From assembly GCA_027922465.2 (NCBI GenBank), contig BQMF02000780.1:1-64000 (forward strand): a stretch of 64,000 nucleotides of DNA. Reading direction: 5' to 3'. The translations under genes were made by a program, and so were the position numbers. The DNA is from Turritopsis dohrnii (taxonomy: Eukaryota > Cnidaria > Hydrozoa > Anthoathecata > Oceaniidae). Within the stretch, counting starts at the first letter, position 1; each line of letters starts with the position of its first letter. The notes under the pieces were generated by a model, which had not been told where the DNA came from, did not search any database, and saw nothing but the letters and a program-made list of their open reading frames with translations. Below, one piece after another: positions 11,722 through 23,821 of this stretch.

Positions 11722-11760
11722 AGATTGCCACAACGCGTTTCACGTCTGTTGACGATTTTC
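11722..11760 (-). ncRNA. Hammerhead-ribozyme-like fold, PLE A (decayed)
   Basis: On the minus strand CCAC, a TTGAAAA core, a CGTC/GACG stem with AACA loop, TGAAAC, GCG and GTGG are arranged like a hammerhead (CUGANGA, stem II, GAAAC, then the closing stem). The core differs from CUGANGA at two positions, so it is probably inactive. PLE pLTRs are known to carry hammerhead ribozymes. Confidence 0.4.
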
Positions 11761-11859
11761 AAGTGGTTACAATCTTTTTTATGTTACCATTTTTATTATT
11801 AAGACCGTTTCTAAGCAACAATATTTGATGTTAGGAAATGGAAATGGAAAATGGGTGTG

Positions 11860-13596
11860 TTAACTCCTCCGGTTTAGACTAGGTCTGTATTGGTTGATAA
11901 ACTTTGTTTCGTGTGTTTCCCTGTTCGTACGGTCAGTTGATCTAAGTTTGAAGAAGGGGAATATTGAGAATTTTGCATTTCCGCAGTTGCGTAGATGTTG
12001 TTCTACGTACACATTTTGGTATTCTGGATGTGATATATGTTGTCTATATAGAATTAGTCGTTCTTTTAGTGATCTTCCTGTATGCCCTATATATTCTTCG
12101 TTGCAACCGCTACAATTAATTACATATATTAAGTTTGATGTTTCACAATTAAATGGGGACTTTACTTTAAAAGGTTTGTTGGATTGTTTAAACTTGAATT
12201 CGGACCCTTCTTTGATATATATGCAACAAACACAACTCTTTCCACATTTACCTACTTTTATTAGGTGTGGTTCATTAAATTCACTCTTACATAATAATCT
12301 TTCTAAATTTGGAGGTTGCTTTTTGCATTTCAGTAAATTTAGGTTTTGGAATTTAGTTTTTGTCGTTTCGCTTAGTTGTAGTTGGTCAATAACAGATTTA
12401 ACGAGTGGGAAAACATCAGGTTTGTTCGGGTTATGTGTTGTTATAAAAGGCAAGTGGTTTTCGAGATTTTGTGTTTTAGGTTGTCTAAGTTCTATTTGTG
12501 GGACTGTTTGTGCTTTATGTATTCCGTTCTGAATGATTTTTTCTGGGTATCCTTGTTTTCCTAGTACATCGTGTAATTCGTTTAGTTGTTTTCGGGTAGA
12601 TTCAACTATCATGCAAATTCTTCGTGCAAGGCAATAGGGAATATTTTTTAAACATGGTTTAGGATGACAAGATTGAAACGGGACGTATCTCTTAGAGTCA
12701 GTTGGTTTAGAATAAATGTCCATCCAGATTTTAGTGCCTTCCTTATTTACTAATATATCCAGAAAAGGTAAATGATTTTTGTTCTTTTCCATGGTAAATT
12801 TGATGTTTGGGTTTAGACTATTTAGTATAGATAGTAATTCCTCACCCTTTATTTTGTCTTCATCTAATAAAATATGGCAGTCATCCAAAAATCGATTCCG
12901 GTTTGTTTCAAACTGGCTTTTAATTGTTGTGTTGAATCGTATCTCAATTATTTGATACAGCTTAATTTCAAGGTATCCCATAACTATAGTTGCGTATGTT
13001 GGGGCGAATATGGTTCCCATAGCGGTTCCGACTATTTGCTTATATTGTGTTGTGTTGAAAGTAAACGTATTATTTTTCAAAACAAAGTTTGTACCTTCCA
13101 GTATGAATTTGATGTTGAATCTTTCATCTAGGGTTTCAGAAAAGTTTTCACAAAAATATTCGATAGCTTCTAAGCCTAAATCATGCGGAATGCTTGTGTA
13201 TAAATTACAAACGTCAAATGTTACTATTGAAACGTTTTCCTTGACTTCTCTTTGGCAGATCTTTAGGAATTCTATGTTATCTTTAATGTAGCTTTTGATA
13301 TGTTGAAGCATAGGTTCTAGAATTTTATCGAGTATGTTGCTTAATGGTTTAGTTGGACACGAAGTTCCACCAACAATTGGTCTGACTTTTAAGTCTACGG
13401 GTTCGGGACAAGTTATTATTTCGTTATTTTGTTTCTTAATTTCTGTTTTGATTGTTTTTGATTTATGTATTTTTGGAAGACCATAAAAAGAGCTGGTTGT
13501 AATGTCAAATGATGTCAGGTATTTGAATTCTTTCTCAGTGAAACAAGTTTTGAATTTTTTTATCAGTTTTATTGCATGTTCTCGAATGTTTCTGTC
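11860..13596 (-). pseudogene. PLE A reverse transcriptase and GIY-YIG endonuclease
   Basis: One open frame runs from the inverted repeat to a stop at 11860. Motifs in order: FYGLPKIHK, LKVRPIVGG, FDVCNLYTSIPH (RT motif A), GTAMGTIFAPTYA (motif B), FLDDCHILL (catalytic motif C), FTMEKNKNHLPFLDI, a Cys cluster CGKSCVCC, and the endonuclease EEYIGHTGRSLKERL. PLE RTs are related to telomerase and the GIY-YIG domain nicks target DNA for priming. No ATG is seen near the true N-terminus; the N-terminal part is missing, hence non-functional as a full element although the retained frame is open. Confidence 0.85.
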
Positions 13597-13690
13597 AATG
13601 TTTCGTCAACAGACGTGAAACGCGTTGTGGCAACCTCCGCCTTGTTTGTGTCTTATTCACCCACCTCTTTACTTTATATATATATATAAA

Positions 13691-15665
13691 CCAACCACAG
13701 AAAATTTTGGATTCAAAACTTCGAACACTCCAAAACAAGTGCCAGAATTGATCGAATTCGAAAAAGAACTTATTGGCATAACACCAAGATTGAAATTCAG
13801 AAAAGGTATGAACGATTTTCAGCAAAAGCTGAAACAAGACATCAAAACGATTAACGAGTCTCATAAACTTTACGTACCAGCCGATAAAACAACAAACATG
13901 TACAAAATGGAAAAAGTCGACAACACAAACCTTCTTAATAACTCGATCATGTCTACATACAAAAAGGACGCAAATAACCGTAATGAAGAAATCCGAACAA
14001 GTAGCAAAACAATCATGAAAGACCACTATATTGCTGACCGAATTGACCAAAATGGAAAAAACAATTGTTTCGTAACTCTCAAAGACCACAAGAACAATTT
14101 CCTGAATCATCCAACAACACGCTTGATAAACCCAGCCAAAAACGAAATAGGGCGAATAAGCAAAACCATTTTAGAAAACATCAACAACAAACTTAGAGAA
14201 ACCATGGCTGTCAACCAATGGAAAAGTACCAACAATGTTATTGATTGGTTCTCCGGAATACAAAATAAAGACGAGTACCACTTCATGATGTTCGACGTTA
14301 AAGACTTTTATCCCAGCATTACCGAAAACCTTCTGAAACATGCAGTACAATTCGCCAACTCAATGTCGAGAATCACACCACAACAGAAAGAAATTGTGTT
14401 CCATTCACGCAAATCATTATTATTTATTCAATGACCGTGAAGCTTGGATAAAGAAAGGTAACAAGCTTTTTGATGTCACTATGGGTGCGTACGATGGCGC
14501 AGAGGTGTGCGAACTAGTCGGTTGTTTCCTATTACATAAAATATCTCTGAAATACAACAAAGAGGATATCGGTCTGTATCGTGACGACGGACTCGGTATT
14601 TTCAGAAACAATAAACAACAGTACGAAAAAATCAAAAAAGACTTCGTGAAAATCTTCAAAACTGAAGGGCTCGACATCGTTGCCGAATGCAACATGAAAA
14701 TAGTCAACTACCTCGACGTAACACTCGATCTAAGCAACGGTACCTATAAACCTTACGCTAAACCAGATAGTGAAATAAACTACGTCCATGTAAAGTCAAA
14801 CCATCCACTAAGTATTATCAAACAATTACCAAAATCTATCCTATCCCGATTATCAAACCTCTGGCCCAACGAAGAAATATTCAACAACGCCAAACCAATC
14901 TATGCCGAAGCGTTAAAAAGATCCAGATACACCCACGAGTTAACTTATACCCCCAACCGCAACCAACAGCAAAGAAAGCGGAAAAGAAAGATAATTTGGT
15001 TCAACCCACCTTTCAACTCCAACCTCGCAACAAATATTGGCAACTTCTTCTTAAAACTAGTCAGAAAACACTTCAAACGCGGTAGTAAATTTCACAAAAT
15101 CTTCAACAAAAATACGTTAAAGGTCAGCTATAGTTGCATGCCTAACATCAAGTCAATTATAAACGCACACAACAAAATGATCCTTGCACCAACCAAACAT
15201 ATAAACAACCAAAGAACTTGCAATTGTATCAAAAAAGACGAATGCCCTCTAAACCAAAATTGCCTCCAATCCAGCATAGTATACGAAGCCACAATTACAT
15301 CAAACGACCCAAACTATAGAGCCATGAAATACATCGGTCTTTGCGAAACAACCTTTAAACAAAGATACGGTGGCCACAAGAATTTATTTAATAACGAACG
15401 ATACCGCAATAGCACCACATTATCCACGGAATATTGGCGAATCAAAGATAACAATTGTGTACCTACAGTCAATTGGAGAGTCATCAAAAAATCGGCGCCT
15501 TACTCCCCCGAAACGAAAAAATGCCTATTGTGCCTTACTGAGAAAACCGAAATCGCTACCTACCCTGACACGAACTTATTAAACAAAAGAACCGAAGTTA
15601 TTGCCAAATGTAGACACCGAAAGAAACACAAGCTTTTCACAATCTCTGACATTCCGGCCGATTGA
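13691..15665 (+). pseudogene. PLE B: RT (YRDD type) and GIY-YIG endonuclease
   Basis: Two overlapping open segments (to 14434 and from 14340) form one protein split by a frameshift near 14415-14425. Motifs: TLKDHKNNF, TRLINPAKNEIGRISK, FMMFDVKDFYPSI (motif A), DVTMGAYDGAEVCEL (motif B), IGLYRDDGLGIF (motif C with Arg-Asp-Asp), MKIVNYLDVTLDL, then a Cys-rich linker (CNCIKKDECPLNQNC) and MKYIGLCETTFKQRYGGH, the GIY-YIG core. It is a distinct lineage from PLEs A, D and E and matches PLE C at 61.6-63.5 kb, which shows that about 100 N-terminal residues are missing here. The copy starts right after a TA microsatellite at the PLE A inverted repeat. Confidence 0.85.
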
Positions 15666-15726
15666 CGTAATGACGTCAATTAATGATCAGGAAGACATTA
15701 TAATGTAGTTTTTATAAACAGTTCAC

Positions 15727-15775
15727 TTTTGCTGAAGATTGACCAGTAACAGGTCATGAAACTTTAAGTACAAAA
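15727..15775 (+). ncRNA. Hammerhead ribozyme candidate, PLE B 3' end
   Basis: About 60 nt after the PLE B stop codon: stem I TTTTG/CAAAA, core CTGAAGA (fits CUGANGA), stem II TGACC/GGTCA with a 7-nt loop, then GAA, stem III AC/GT with loop TTTAA, and cleavage-site A before CAAAA. All three stems close by eye. Stem II is flanked by a U-U pair. Hammerheads in PLE terminal repeats are an established feature, so a functional or recently functional ribozyme is likely. Confidence 0.7.
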
Positions 15776-15779
15776 AACA

Positions 15780-17347
15780 CTGTTGTTTTTTCTGACCTAA
15801 GATACATAAACGCTTGAATTCTGTACCGGGTAGGCCAGTTATTTCAAATTGTGGGTATTTGACTGAGAGAATATAATCATTTTTAGATTTTCATTTACAA
15901 CCTATTTCCAAAACTGTTAAATCATACATTAAGGATACTAACGACTTTATACGTAAACTAAAAGATTTGCCTCCTATACCTAAAGACGCCATTCTTTGTA
16001 CCGTTGATGTTGTGGGTCTTTATCCTAGTATTCCGCACGAGCAGGGTGTTTTAGCTATGAGAAAGGCATTGGATAAAAGAGGGGACAAATCTGTAAGCAC
16101 TGATACACTTGTTAGCTTAGCTGAGCTTGTGCTCGAAAATAACTTTTTTGAACACAATTCTCAGACATTTCACCAAAAACAGGGGACTGCTATTGGTACC
16201 AAATTTGCTCCACCTTACGCTATTTTGTTTATGGGTGATTTAGAAGATACGGCTTTAGAGAATTATGATCTTAAGCCTTGGGTTTGGTGGCGATACATTG
16301 ACGATATCTTTTTAGTATGGGAACATGGGGAAGAAAGTTTATTGGAGTTTCTTAGGTATCTGAATAGCATTCATCCTACTATTAAGTTCACTCATAAGTA
16401 TTCCCGGGAGTGCATAGAATTTTTAGATGTCCTAGTAACAAGGGAGGGAAATAAGTTTGAGACGGGCCTTTTTGTTAAGAAAACAGATACACATCAATTT
16501 TTACATTTTTCATCATGTCATCCTTTTCATACAAAGAAAGGGATACCATACAGCCAAGCTCTTAGGATGTGGCGCATTATGAGAAAAACCTCGTAGATTC
16601 TCAAATAGCTCGAGTCAGTTCTTTAGATCGTGAGCAACTTTTAGCAGGTAATGGGAGTCGGGATAACTTACAAGGTCGAGAGGTTTTTTCTGTTACTTTT
16701 CATCCAGCATTAAGTAAGAAAATTTATGACGTTTTGAGGGAGGTTCATGTTATTTTTCAAGGTGATGAGGAACATAAAAATTTGTTTCCATCAATTCCAA
16801 TGGTTTCTTTTCGTCGTGCTAAAACCCTTCAGGATATTCTAGTCAGGTCTCAACTTCCAAATGAAGGTAGGGGGAGGGTTCTTGTAAGAAGTGTCAAGCT
16901 TCAAAATGTCAGGTTTGTGATTTTTTAAAAATAGGGGGAGAATTTTGTAATAGTGATGGGTCCAGGAATTTTTCTTTACGTAAGGGAGACCTTCATTGTA
17001 ACTCTAATTTTGTGACATATAGGCTAGTTTGTAAAACTTGTAGTAAGCAATATGTGGGTAGTACAAAAACTTCTTTTAGGTTATGTTTTAATAATTATAA
17101 GAGCCATTTTAGATCTTATTGCGCGCGAAAAAAAGCAGGTACACTAAGTCAAGGTTGGGTAGTTCCCCAGGTAGGTCTTTTTCAACATTTTACACAGGAC
17201 GGGCATAATGGGATGGAAGATTGGGCTTTTCAACTTATTGACAAATCAGACAATGAAATTCAACTTAGGGAAAGGGAATCTTTTTGGCAATACAAACTTA
17301 ATACTTTTCTACCCATTGGATTAAATGAAAGGAATGTTCCGGTGTAA
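15780..17347 (+). pseudogene. PLE D (Neptune-like) RT and GIY-YIG, 5'-truncated
   Basis: Coding homology begins at PKIHKRLNSVPGRPVIS (about 15790), directly after the PLE B hammerhead. RT motifs: CTVDVVGLYPSIPH (A), GTAIGTKFAPPYA (B), WWRYIDDIFLVW (C). The GIY-YIG part reads KQYVGSTKTSFRL...FWQYKLNTFLPIGL. Breaks: an indel in the PKIHK region, a stop near 15870, a deletion/frameshift near 16590 and a frameshift near 16880. It belongs to the same lineage as PLE E (18.5-21.3 kb) but in opposite orientation. Dead copy. Confidence 0.85.
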
Positions 17348-17349
17348 AG

Positions 17350-18550
17350 AATTCCTTGATACGTGTATCTTAGGTCTCAATAAGGGTTGGGTTATGTCTT
17401 CGCTCTTCTGCGTACTTTCAACGTGTATATCGTTGTGTTAGTATCTGGACTTTAGCATATTAGCACTGTCACGGAGAGGCATATACTTAGCTCTTTTCTT
17501 AGTTTAATTTTAACTTTAATTTTTTTTTTTTTTTTTATTCTTCTTTACAATCACCTGATTTATTAAATTTACTATTTTTAAATTTCTATTTCCCACTGAT
17601 CTATCATTCTTTTCAATTGATGTACGTAATATTCAACAACCGTGCCTTTTCTCCTTTGTAATTTTACCACTTTTATTGTAAATATCATTTTTTAAATCAT
17701 TCAACTGTAACTTTTTAAACCTATTTATACGCCCAGACAACACTTTGTAACTTTACCTGACAACGAGAATAACTCGAAAGCTTGACATTTAAAATGTAGT
17801 TTTTTTGTATTTTTATATTTTTTATAACTACGCCTGATGCTGTTGCTGATAAAATATATATATATCTATATATATCTACACTAAAAGGTTAAAAGCTGGA
17901 TAGATATAAAAACAATAAAAACAACAGCTTGTTTGGTTAACTATATTTCGTCATCTTACGTGACTTCATCAGGTACTTCGAATGGTACAAAGTTCATAGA
18001 AGGGCGTTTAAATACTTAAAAAGAGCGCGAAAAGTAATTAAAAAATAAATAAATAAAAGCATTGTCGAGATTGGATGTGGCATGGTTTCTGTAAACTAAA
18101 CTTTCAACGTTGGCACCCGGTTTTTATATATAATTTAAAATATTCCTTACATTGTTTAAAAGATTAAAAATATTAAAACCAATAATATACATATATACAG
18201 TAAAACTGATAAAACAAGTTTCTTTTAAAAATATGAGGAAGGTTCTGACTGATTCACTAATACGAACATATAACAACCATCACCTCCTTCTGTTACTCAA
18301 GATGATGGTAGACGACTAGACAAACAAACATAAAACGTTACGATACATGTAAGAAGGGATCCGGTCCAGGTGAAAAGGAAGTAGACATGCTATCTTTCTA
18401 AACAGCCACAGGCTACTAACGCAAGCGCTTTGACAAGTGGCCAATGTCAGTTAAGACATTGCAAAGATGGTTCAACCTACTACATGTATGAGAGAATAGA
18501 TAATATATAGAGAGAAAGAAATATAGAAAAGAAACACACTACCATTCAAA
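17350..18550. other. PLE 3' flanks, non-coding
   Basis: Lies between the converging 3' ends of PLEs D and E. It contains a T-run at about 17520-17536, a TATATC microsatellite at 17854-17880 and the hammerhead-like motif below. No gene seen. Confidence 0.5.
17935..17990 (-). ncRNA. Hammerhead-like core, 3' of PLE E
   Basis: The minus strand reads CTGATGA, stem GTCA/TGAC with a 7-nt loop, then GAAA: the canonical hammerhead core plus stem II. Upstream, GTAC...GTAC could form a stem I hairpin. I could not close stem III convincingly. Placed 3' of the PLE E coding region in the same orientation, it is probably its pLTR ribozyme, possibly decayed. Confidence 0.45.
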
Positions 18551-18551
18551 A

Positions 18552-21205
18552 CTACGTAATATATACCTCATAACCAATAAGTCCGTTTGGTAGGAAAGTA
18601 TTCAGTTTATACTGCCAAAACTGTTCTTTCTTTCGTACAGACGTTTCATCTGACCCTTGATCAATTAACGTAAATTCCCAATCCAAAAAACCTTTGTGAC
18701 CCACCTGGTCAAAATGATTATGTAGTGACTGTTGGGGAACAGTTTTGACAGTATGACGATTATTACAGGATTTGTAGTTATTAAATCGTAATCTAAATTT
18801 TGTAGTGGAGCTGCCAACATATTGAACACCACATGCTTTACAATTAAGTAAATATACCACATTTTCCGAGTTACAGTTCAGTTGAAAATTCCTGATTTTA
18901 TACTTTCGCCCGTCCCTACTTGCAAATTCCGTGGTGTTTTATATGAATGGGCAGACACCACAACGTTTTCCAGAGCATCTGTTACATTTTCCTATTTCAG
19001 GTTTCTGTTGTGGAACCTTAGCACGAACTAATAAGTCTTTAAGACTTTTTCCTCTACGAAAGCCAATAAGGGGGACGCTCTGAAATACGTCTTGGTGAGA
19101 TTTATTACAATTTAAAATTACTTGAATTTTCCGTAGTATCCTGTTTAAATTCCTATAGGCCGGGTGATACGTAATATTCAAAACAAACTTCCTTGATTCC
19201 GTTGATTTTCTCTGTTTATTTTCTTTCAGAAGATCTTCCCTTTTAAACTTCCTACCCTCTAAAACCTTTCTCCGTACTAGCTTTTCGTCATATCCTCTTT
19301 TTATTAGCCAAGCCTCTAGATCGTTGCACCTTTTGTCAAAAAATTCATTATTAGAACATATCCGATTGAGCCTCAATGTTTGACTATAAGGGATAGAGCT
19401 TTTGCAGTGCCATGGGTGACAAGATGTTGGGTGAAGGTACTGGTGCGTATCTGTAGATTTGACGAAAAGATCTGTGAGAAGTTTTTTCCCTTTACGGATA
19501 ACTTGGATATCAAGGAAATCTATTTTGCTGCTGGAGTAATTTGCCGTAAACTTAATGGTTGGATGGGCGTCGTTAAGGTATTGCAAGACGTTTTTTAAGT
19601 TTTCTTCGCCATGTTGCCAAAGTAGGAAAATATCATCGATATACCTCCACCATACCAGGGGCTTCAATGGAAAACCCTTTATGAGTTTTTCTTCAAGATA
19701 TGACATAAACAAAATAGCGTATGGTGGGGCCATTTTTGTCCCTATTGCAGTACCTTTCGTCTGTTTAAAAATCTCACTATTGTGTTCAAAAACGTTATTC
19801 TCAAGTACACACTTTGTAAGTTCTAAGAGACTTTCTGTCGATATTGTTTTATCCAGACGAGAGTCCAAGGCCTGTTTTAATGCATCCAATCCATCATTAT
19901 GAGGTATATTTGGGTACAAACCAACCACATCAATCGTACAGAGAAGAACATTTTCTGGCAAAGGAGGAAGTGCCGACAATTTCTTAAGAAAATCATTTGT
20001 ATCCTTAATATAGGATTTTACTTGCATAGCTAAAGGTTTTAAATGGTGGTCCAAAAATGCTGAGATGTTTTCTGTATAAAAGGAAGAGTTCGAAATAACC
20101 GGTCTACCTGGGACATTATATAGTCTTTTGTGGATTTTAGGCAGTAAATAAAACCGACCGATTTTAGGGTTTTTAACTAGAAAGTAATCCAAGGTCTCCT
20201 TCGAAATGTCACCTTTTTGCTGAATTTTATTTAAACAAGATTTTATAATCCGAATCAGTGGGCTAATTACATCTCCATGTAATTTTTCATACGTTTCTCT
20301 GTCTGAAAGCTGTTTTTCTGCCTCCTTAAGGTAGTCATCTCTATCCCAAACAACAATACCAGAGCCCTTATCAGCTTCTTTAATGATTATAGAGGTGTCA
20401 TTTCGAAGATTCTCAATTGCCTGCCTTTCCTCCTTTGTAACATTATGAAACCGAATTCTTGTATCTATATTAAAAATTTCCTCTTCAAGTTTGCTTAAAT
20501 ACAATTCAATGGCAGCATCTTTATCTTTTGGATTAAAGTTTGATTTGGATTTAAAAGGGTTAATAGTAAGATTACGAGAATCGTTACGAAAGTGCCATGC
20601 TAATCTAAGTTTTCTGCCAAAGGACTCTAGATCTTGTTTTATAGCTGCTTGATCAACAAAATTGGGTGTAGGTACAAACTTTAATCCTTTAGATAGTAGT
20701 GAAATTTCATCCTTACTTAATACTCTTTTAGATAGGTTAAGTACGTTTTCCGAAACGAACTTTCCCTTTAGACGTCCTTCACATTCCTCCACTACCCCTG
20801 AGTGAAAGGACGACATATCTTGCAAATGACTATCGTTAGAAAGAGTCTGCCATTGTCTATGTGATTTGTAAAAGTTATTGTTGCCTATTAAAATTAAATT
20901 CGTCAAGTTTTCAATATCAGGATAGATTGTCTTACCAAACTCCCACAAATAACGGCCAAATTGAAAGTTGTCCAAATGTTCATCCATTCTCGCCAATGCC
21001 ATATCTTTGCTTTTTTCATCGGTCGCGATTTTACATAGTTTCTGCTTTTTGCGTTTCGTGATCTTCTTCTTCTCCTTTTCTAAATGTACTAAGACTTTAA
21101 CCCACCATTCACAAGCTTCTTCATTATCCATTCTATTAATTTCTTTCACTGCTTCCCAAAAATGTTCCTCAAAGTCAATCATCTTTTCCGTAAGTCCTAT
21201 CAAAA

Positions 21206-21248
<43 letters not shown>

Positions 21249-21263
21249 CAGAGGAATATTCAA
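18552..21263 (-). pseudogene. PLE E (Neptune-like), near-complete, one stop codon
   Basis: A single frame of about 904 codons runs from 21263 to 18552, interrupted only by TAA at 18936-18938 in the Cys-rich linker after GVCPFI; both sides are in the same frame. Order: long N-terminal region (KEINRMDNEEACEW), ADKGSGIVVWDRDDY, FYLLPKIHKRLYNVPGRPVIS, CTIDVVGLYPNIPH (A), GTAIGTKMAPPYA (B), WWRYIDDIFLLW (C), thumb, CNRCSGKRCGVC, and GVQYVGSSTTKFRLRFNNYK (GIY-YIG). Length and order fit a full-length PLE. The likely start is shortly upstream of ENMIDFEEH-type sequence; the listed N-terminus includes a TA/GA microsatellite translation (residues 3-20) and may be artefactual. Youngest-looking PLE in the window. 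Confidence 0.88.
21210..21252. repeat. TA/GA microsatellite
   Basis: (TA)n followed by (GA)n immediately 5' of PLE E on its strand; PLE insertions commonly abut such simple repeats. Confidence 0.9.
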
Positions 21264-21425
21264 GGGGACTATCGCTACATTTTTTAAGGGACTTTCGCTA
21301 CGGACCGGGGACTTTTGCTACAATAGGAGCCTTTTGCTACCTTTGCGTGCGGGACTTCTGTTACCTTAGGGGAGTATTGCTACCTCACGGTGACTTTTGT
21401 TACCGTGGGGGAATTTTGCTACCAT
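21260..21425 (+). repeat. Array of GGGGACTTTTGCTAC-type motifs (left)
   Basis: About eight diverged copies of a 19-25 bp unit around GGGACTTTTGCTACC, all in the same orientation. Related arrays or single copies occur at 23.82-24.00 kb, 29.9 kb, 30.08 kb and 30.43 kb, on both sides of the tyrosine-recombinase gene and not elsewhere in the window as far as I could see. Confidence 0.8.
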
Positions 21426-21439
21426 GGTAAAATTTTGAT

Positions 21440-23820
21440 TTCATCATGGCGGTCACGGAAGCGAATGCACGAGGTGTTCTAAACTCTGATACTGGTTTCT
21501 TATATTTTTTTATATTTAAAGATGAGGTTGTTTCTGATTAAAATGGTGAACTGAACATATATAATTTTTGTCATTAAATGCACACTCTCAGACCTATATA
21601 TACCTTCTGCTCGAAACTGAATGGTCACACTTCCACTCCACTTCTTTTTTTTACAGCTTTGCTTGCTTTATTAGGCTGTTTCTATCTCAAGTTCATTTTG
21701 AACTATTGAAGGTTGCTAATTAACCATATTTTAGGTATACATCATCCATTTTTGTGTCATGTATCATATTTTATACCACCCATCATGTTGATACAAACAA
21801 AAATTTACATCCCTAGTTTGTATTTTCTCCACACCATTCACAACAAAGTGCTCTATATTTACATACACACAGATACAATTTTGTTGAAAAGTTGTTTCAG
21901 ATGGATTCCAGAGCAAGATTTATAAATTAAATGATTATCTTTCAACCATTCATATATATACAAGTGGAAGTGAACTTATTTTTTTTCCAATTTTAACATT
22001 TATATAATCCATATCCATCACTTTCAGCAGGGGCGTATTGAGCCGTGTGAAAGTTGTGAATTCACAAGGTTAAATTTTTAAGTTGAAATTTTCGTCATTC
22101 TTTTTTAAAGCATTTGAACTTTTAAATCGTCTGTAAAATATATACGTAACTATCTGTTATATGAATGAAACTTGTTATCAAATCCCTTGGACGGTCACAT
22201 GAAATCTACCATGTAAACAGATAGCAAAGATTTTTAGTTTTTATTTAAATTTTCTTTTCGAAAAAGATTTTTTTTCTCGCTGGGTGCACATTCGTCTTTA
22301 AAATAAATTTTGCTGCTCATGCAAGTATATTTCTTTTGTTATAAATTCTGCTTATTAATTAAGCTACGCTTACATTAGTGAAAGATACAATCACGTTCTT
22401 TCTGTAGTATTCGTCCGTTTCTTTCCGTGTTAAATTTTCCAAAAGTGGAAAACAGCCTTTAGTCAAAAAATAAAAATCTATTTCCAGATGGGTGGTGTTT
22501 TTGTATCTATTCATATTATTGCGCCAGTAATGCCGTTTTTCACCATTTGGTTCTAGTTTATAATTTGAGGTTTTCTATTTTATTATGATACATAGAGAAT
22601 CTACAATGATGAAAATCTTATTAACGCATAATTTTTATTCTTATAATACATCACTTCTGACTTACAAATCGATTTTCGAAATCGCTTTTCTGATTCAAGT
22701 GAATCGCTTTTCCGATTCTAGTGAATCGCTTTTCCTATTCCATAGAATCGATTTCGAATCGCTTTTCCGATTATTTTGAATCAATTTTTTGCAGCTAAAA
22801 ATCGATTTTAAAGAATCGCTTTTTCGCTTGTTATCCTTTTCCCATAAACCGTCACATATATAAATCACTTTCGTTATGCTTTTGTAACCTTTGCTTTCAA
22901 AAAGAACAATGAAGCTTTTATTTTTGATTTTCAATGATTTTGTGCTCCTACATTGGTGTTTGTTTGAAAACTGTGATATGATAGAGTATATACATTACTT
23001 ATTTCTTTTCATTCACAGACATAATGCTTGTCTTTTAGATTTTTGTATAATCATTTTGATTTGTATTGGAAAACGTATATATATCACACATCTTGGTCTG
23101 TCTCGCTAATTGAGAACATTTTCATTTTCAAACATTTTAGATAAATTATGTGAAATATACATTTTGATCAGAAAGAACTGATGGCTAATCAACCAGATGT
23201 ACAAAGTAGTACAACTTGACCTCCTGTGAACAGTTATTTGTAGTAGTTGTTTGTTAGTATTTAGATAGTATTTAGTATCTTTTAATTGTAAAAACATTGC
23301 ATTTTAAAATGATACTATAAAAATTTTATCATTTTTATAATATCATTTTAAAATGATATCTAGAAGAATCTAGAAGAAAGGTCAAATTTCAAAATTTTCT
23401 CTGGCACCTCCTACTTCACTATATTTAGCTGCTTCAAAACATTCACAATAGTACTCAAATCTGTCAATACGCTCCTGTTCAGTACCCCTCCTTCACATGT
23501 TGATCCTCTGGGTTGGTACAACTAGTAGCTATCTGTTGCAGTATTCTATTCATTAATTTTTTGTTGTTTTTTTAATAGATCCAATATTATATACAATAAT
23601 AATGAATAATACAGGTGTGTATTTTAAATCCCATTGTTTTGTTTAGGAGAGTGTTAGTATAATTTGCATTTGCCTTAAGGGACTTTTTCTATTTCTATCA
23701 TAAGCTTTTTGCTACATTGTAATTGCATTTAACATCTTAGTGTTGGTGGTTGTTAATTAACCATATGTTAATAAAGAATAATAAGTAAATTAGTTCCTTT
23801 AATAAGTGGTAGTAAATAGT
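21440..23820. other. Mostly non-coding interval
   Basis: No gene supported apart from a possible 5' exon at 21446 (ATGGCGGTCACGGAAGCGAA..., good ATG context), which could belong to the recombinase gene but has no clear donor. GTTGYTAATTAACCATAT occurs near 21713 and 23752 as a direct repeat. The minisatellite below lies inside. Confidence 0.4.
22665..22835. repeat. Minisatellite, GAATCGCTTTTCCGATTCTA-like units
   Basis: Around seven imperfect copies of a ~20-24 bp unit containing AATCGCTTTT or AATCGATTTT are arranged head to tail. The unit itself is partly palindromic (AATCG...CGATT). Confidence 0.75.
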
Positions 23821-23821
23821 C

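Larger units (their letters stand above)
11674..13682 (-). mobile_element. Penelope-like element A, 5'-truncated, inverted pLTRs
   Basis: The coding part is flanked by an inverted repeat of about 80 bp: left 11674-11754 and right 13602-13682, sharing ACGCGTTTCACGTCTGTTGA on opposite strands, each next to a TA-rich tract. PLEs are known for tandem or inverted terminal copies (pLTRs), so this fits an inverted arrangement. The right copy directly abuts open 5' coding sequence, so the element is 5'-truncated. It lies immediately beside PLE B. Confidence 0.8.

Noticed and set aside
11894..12532. Long plus-strand open frame over PLE A
   Set aside because: It is the antisense shadow of the RT gene; only the minus frame has RT and GIY-YIG motifs.
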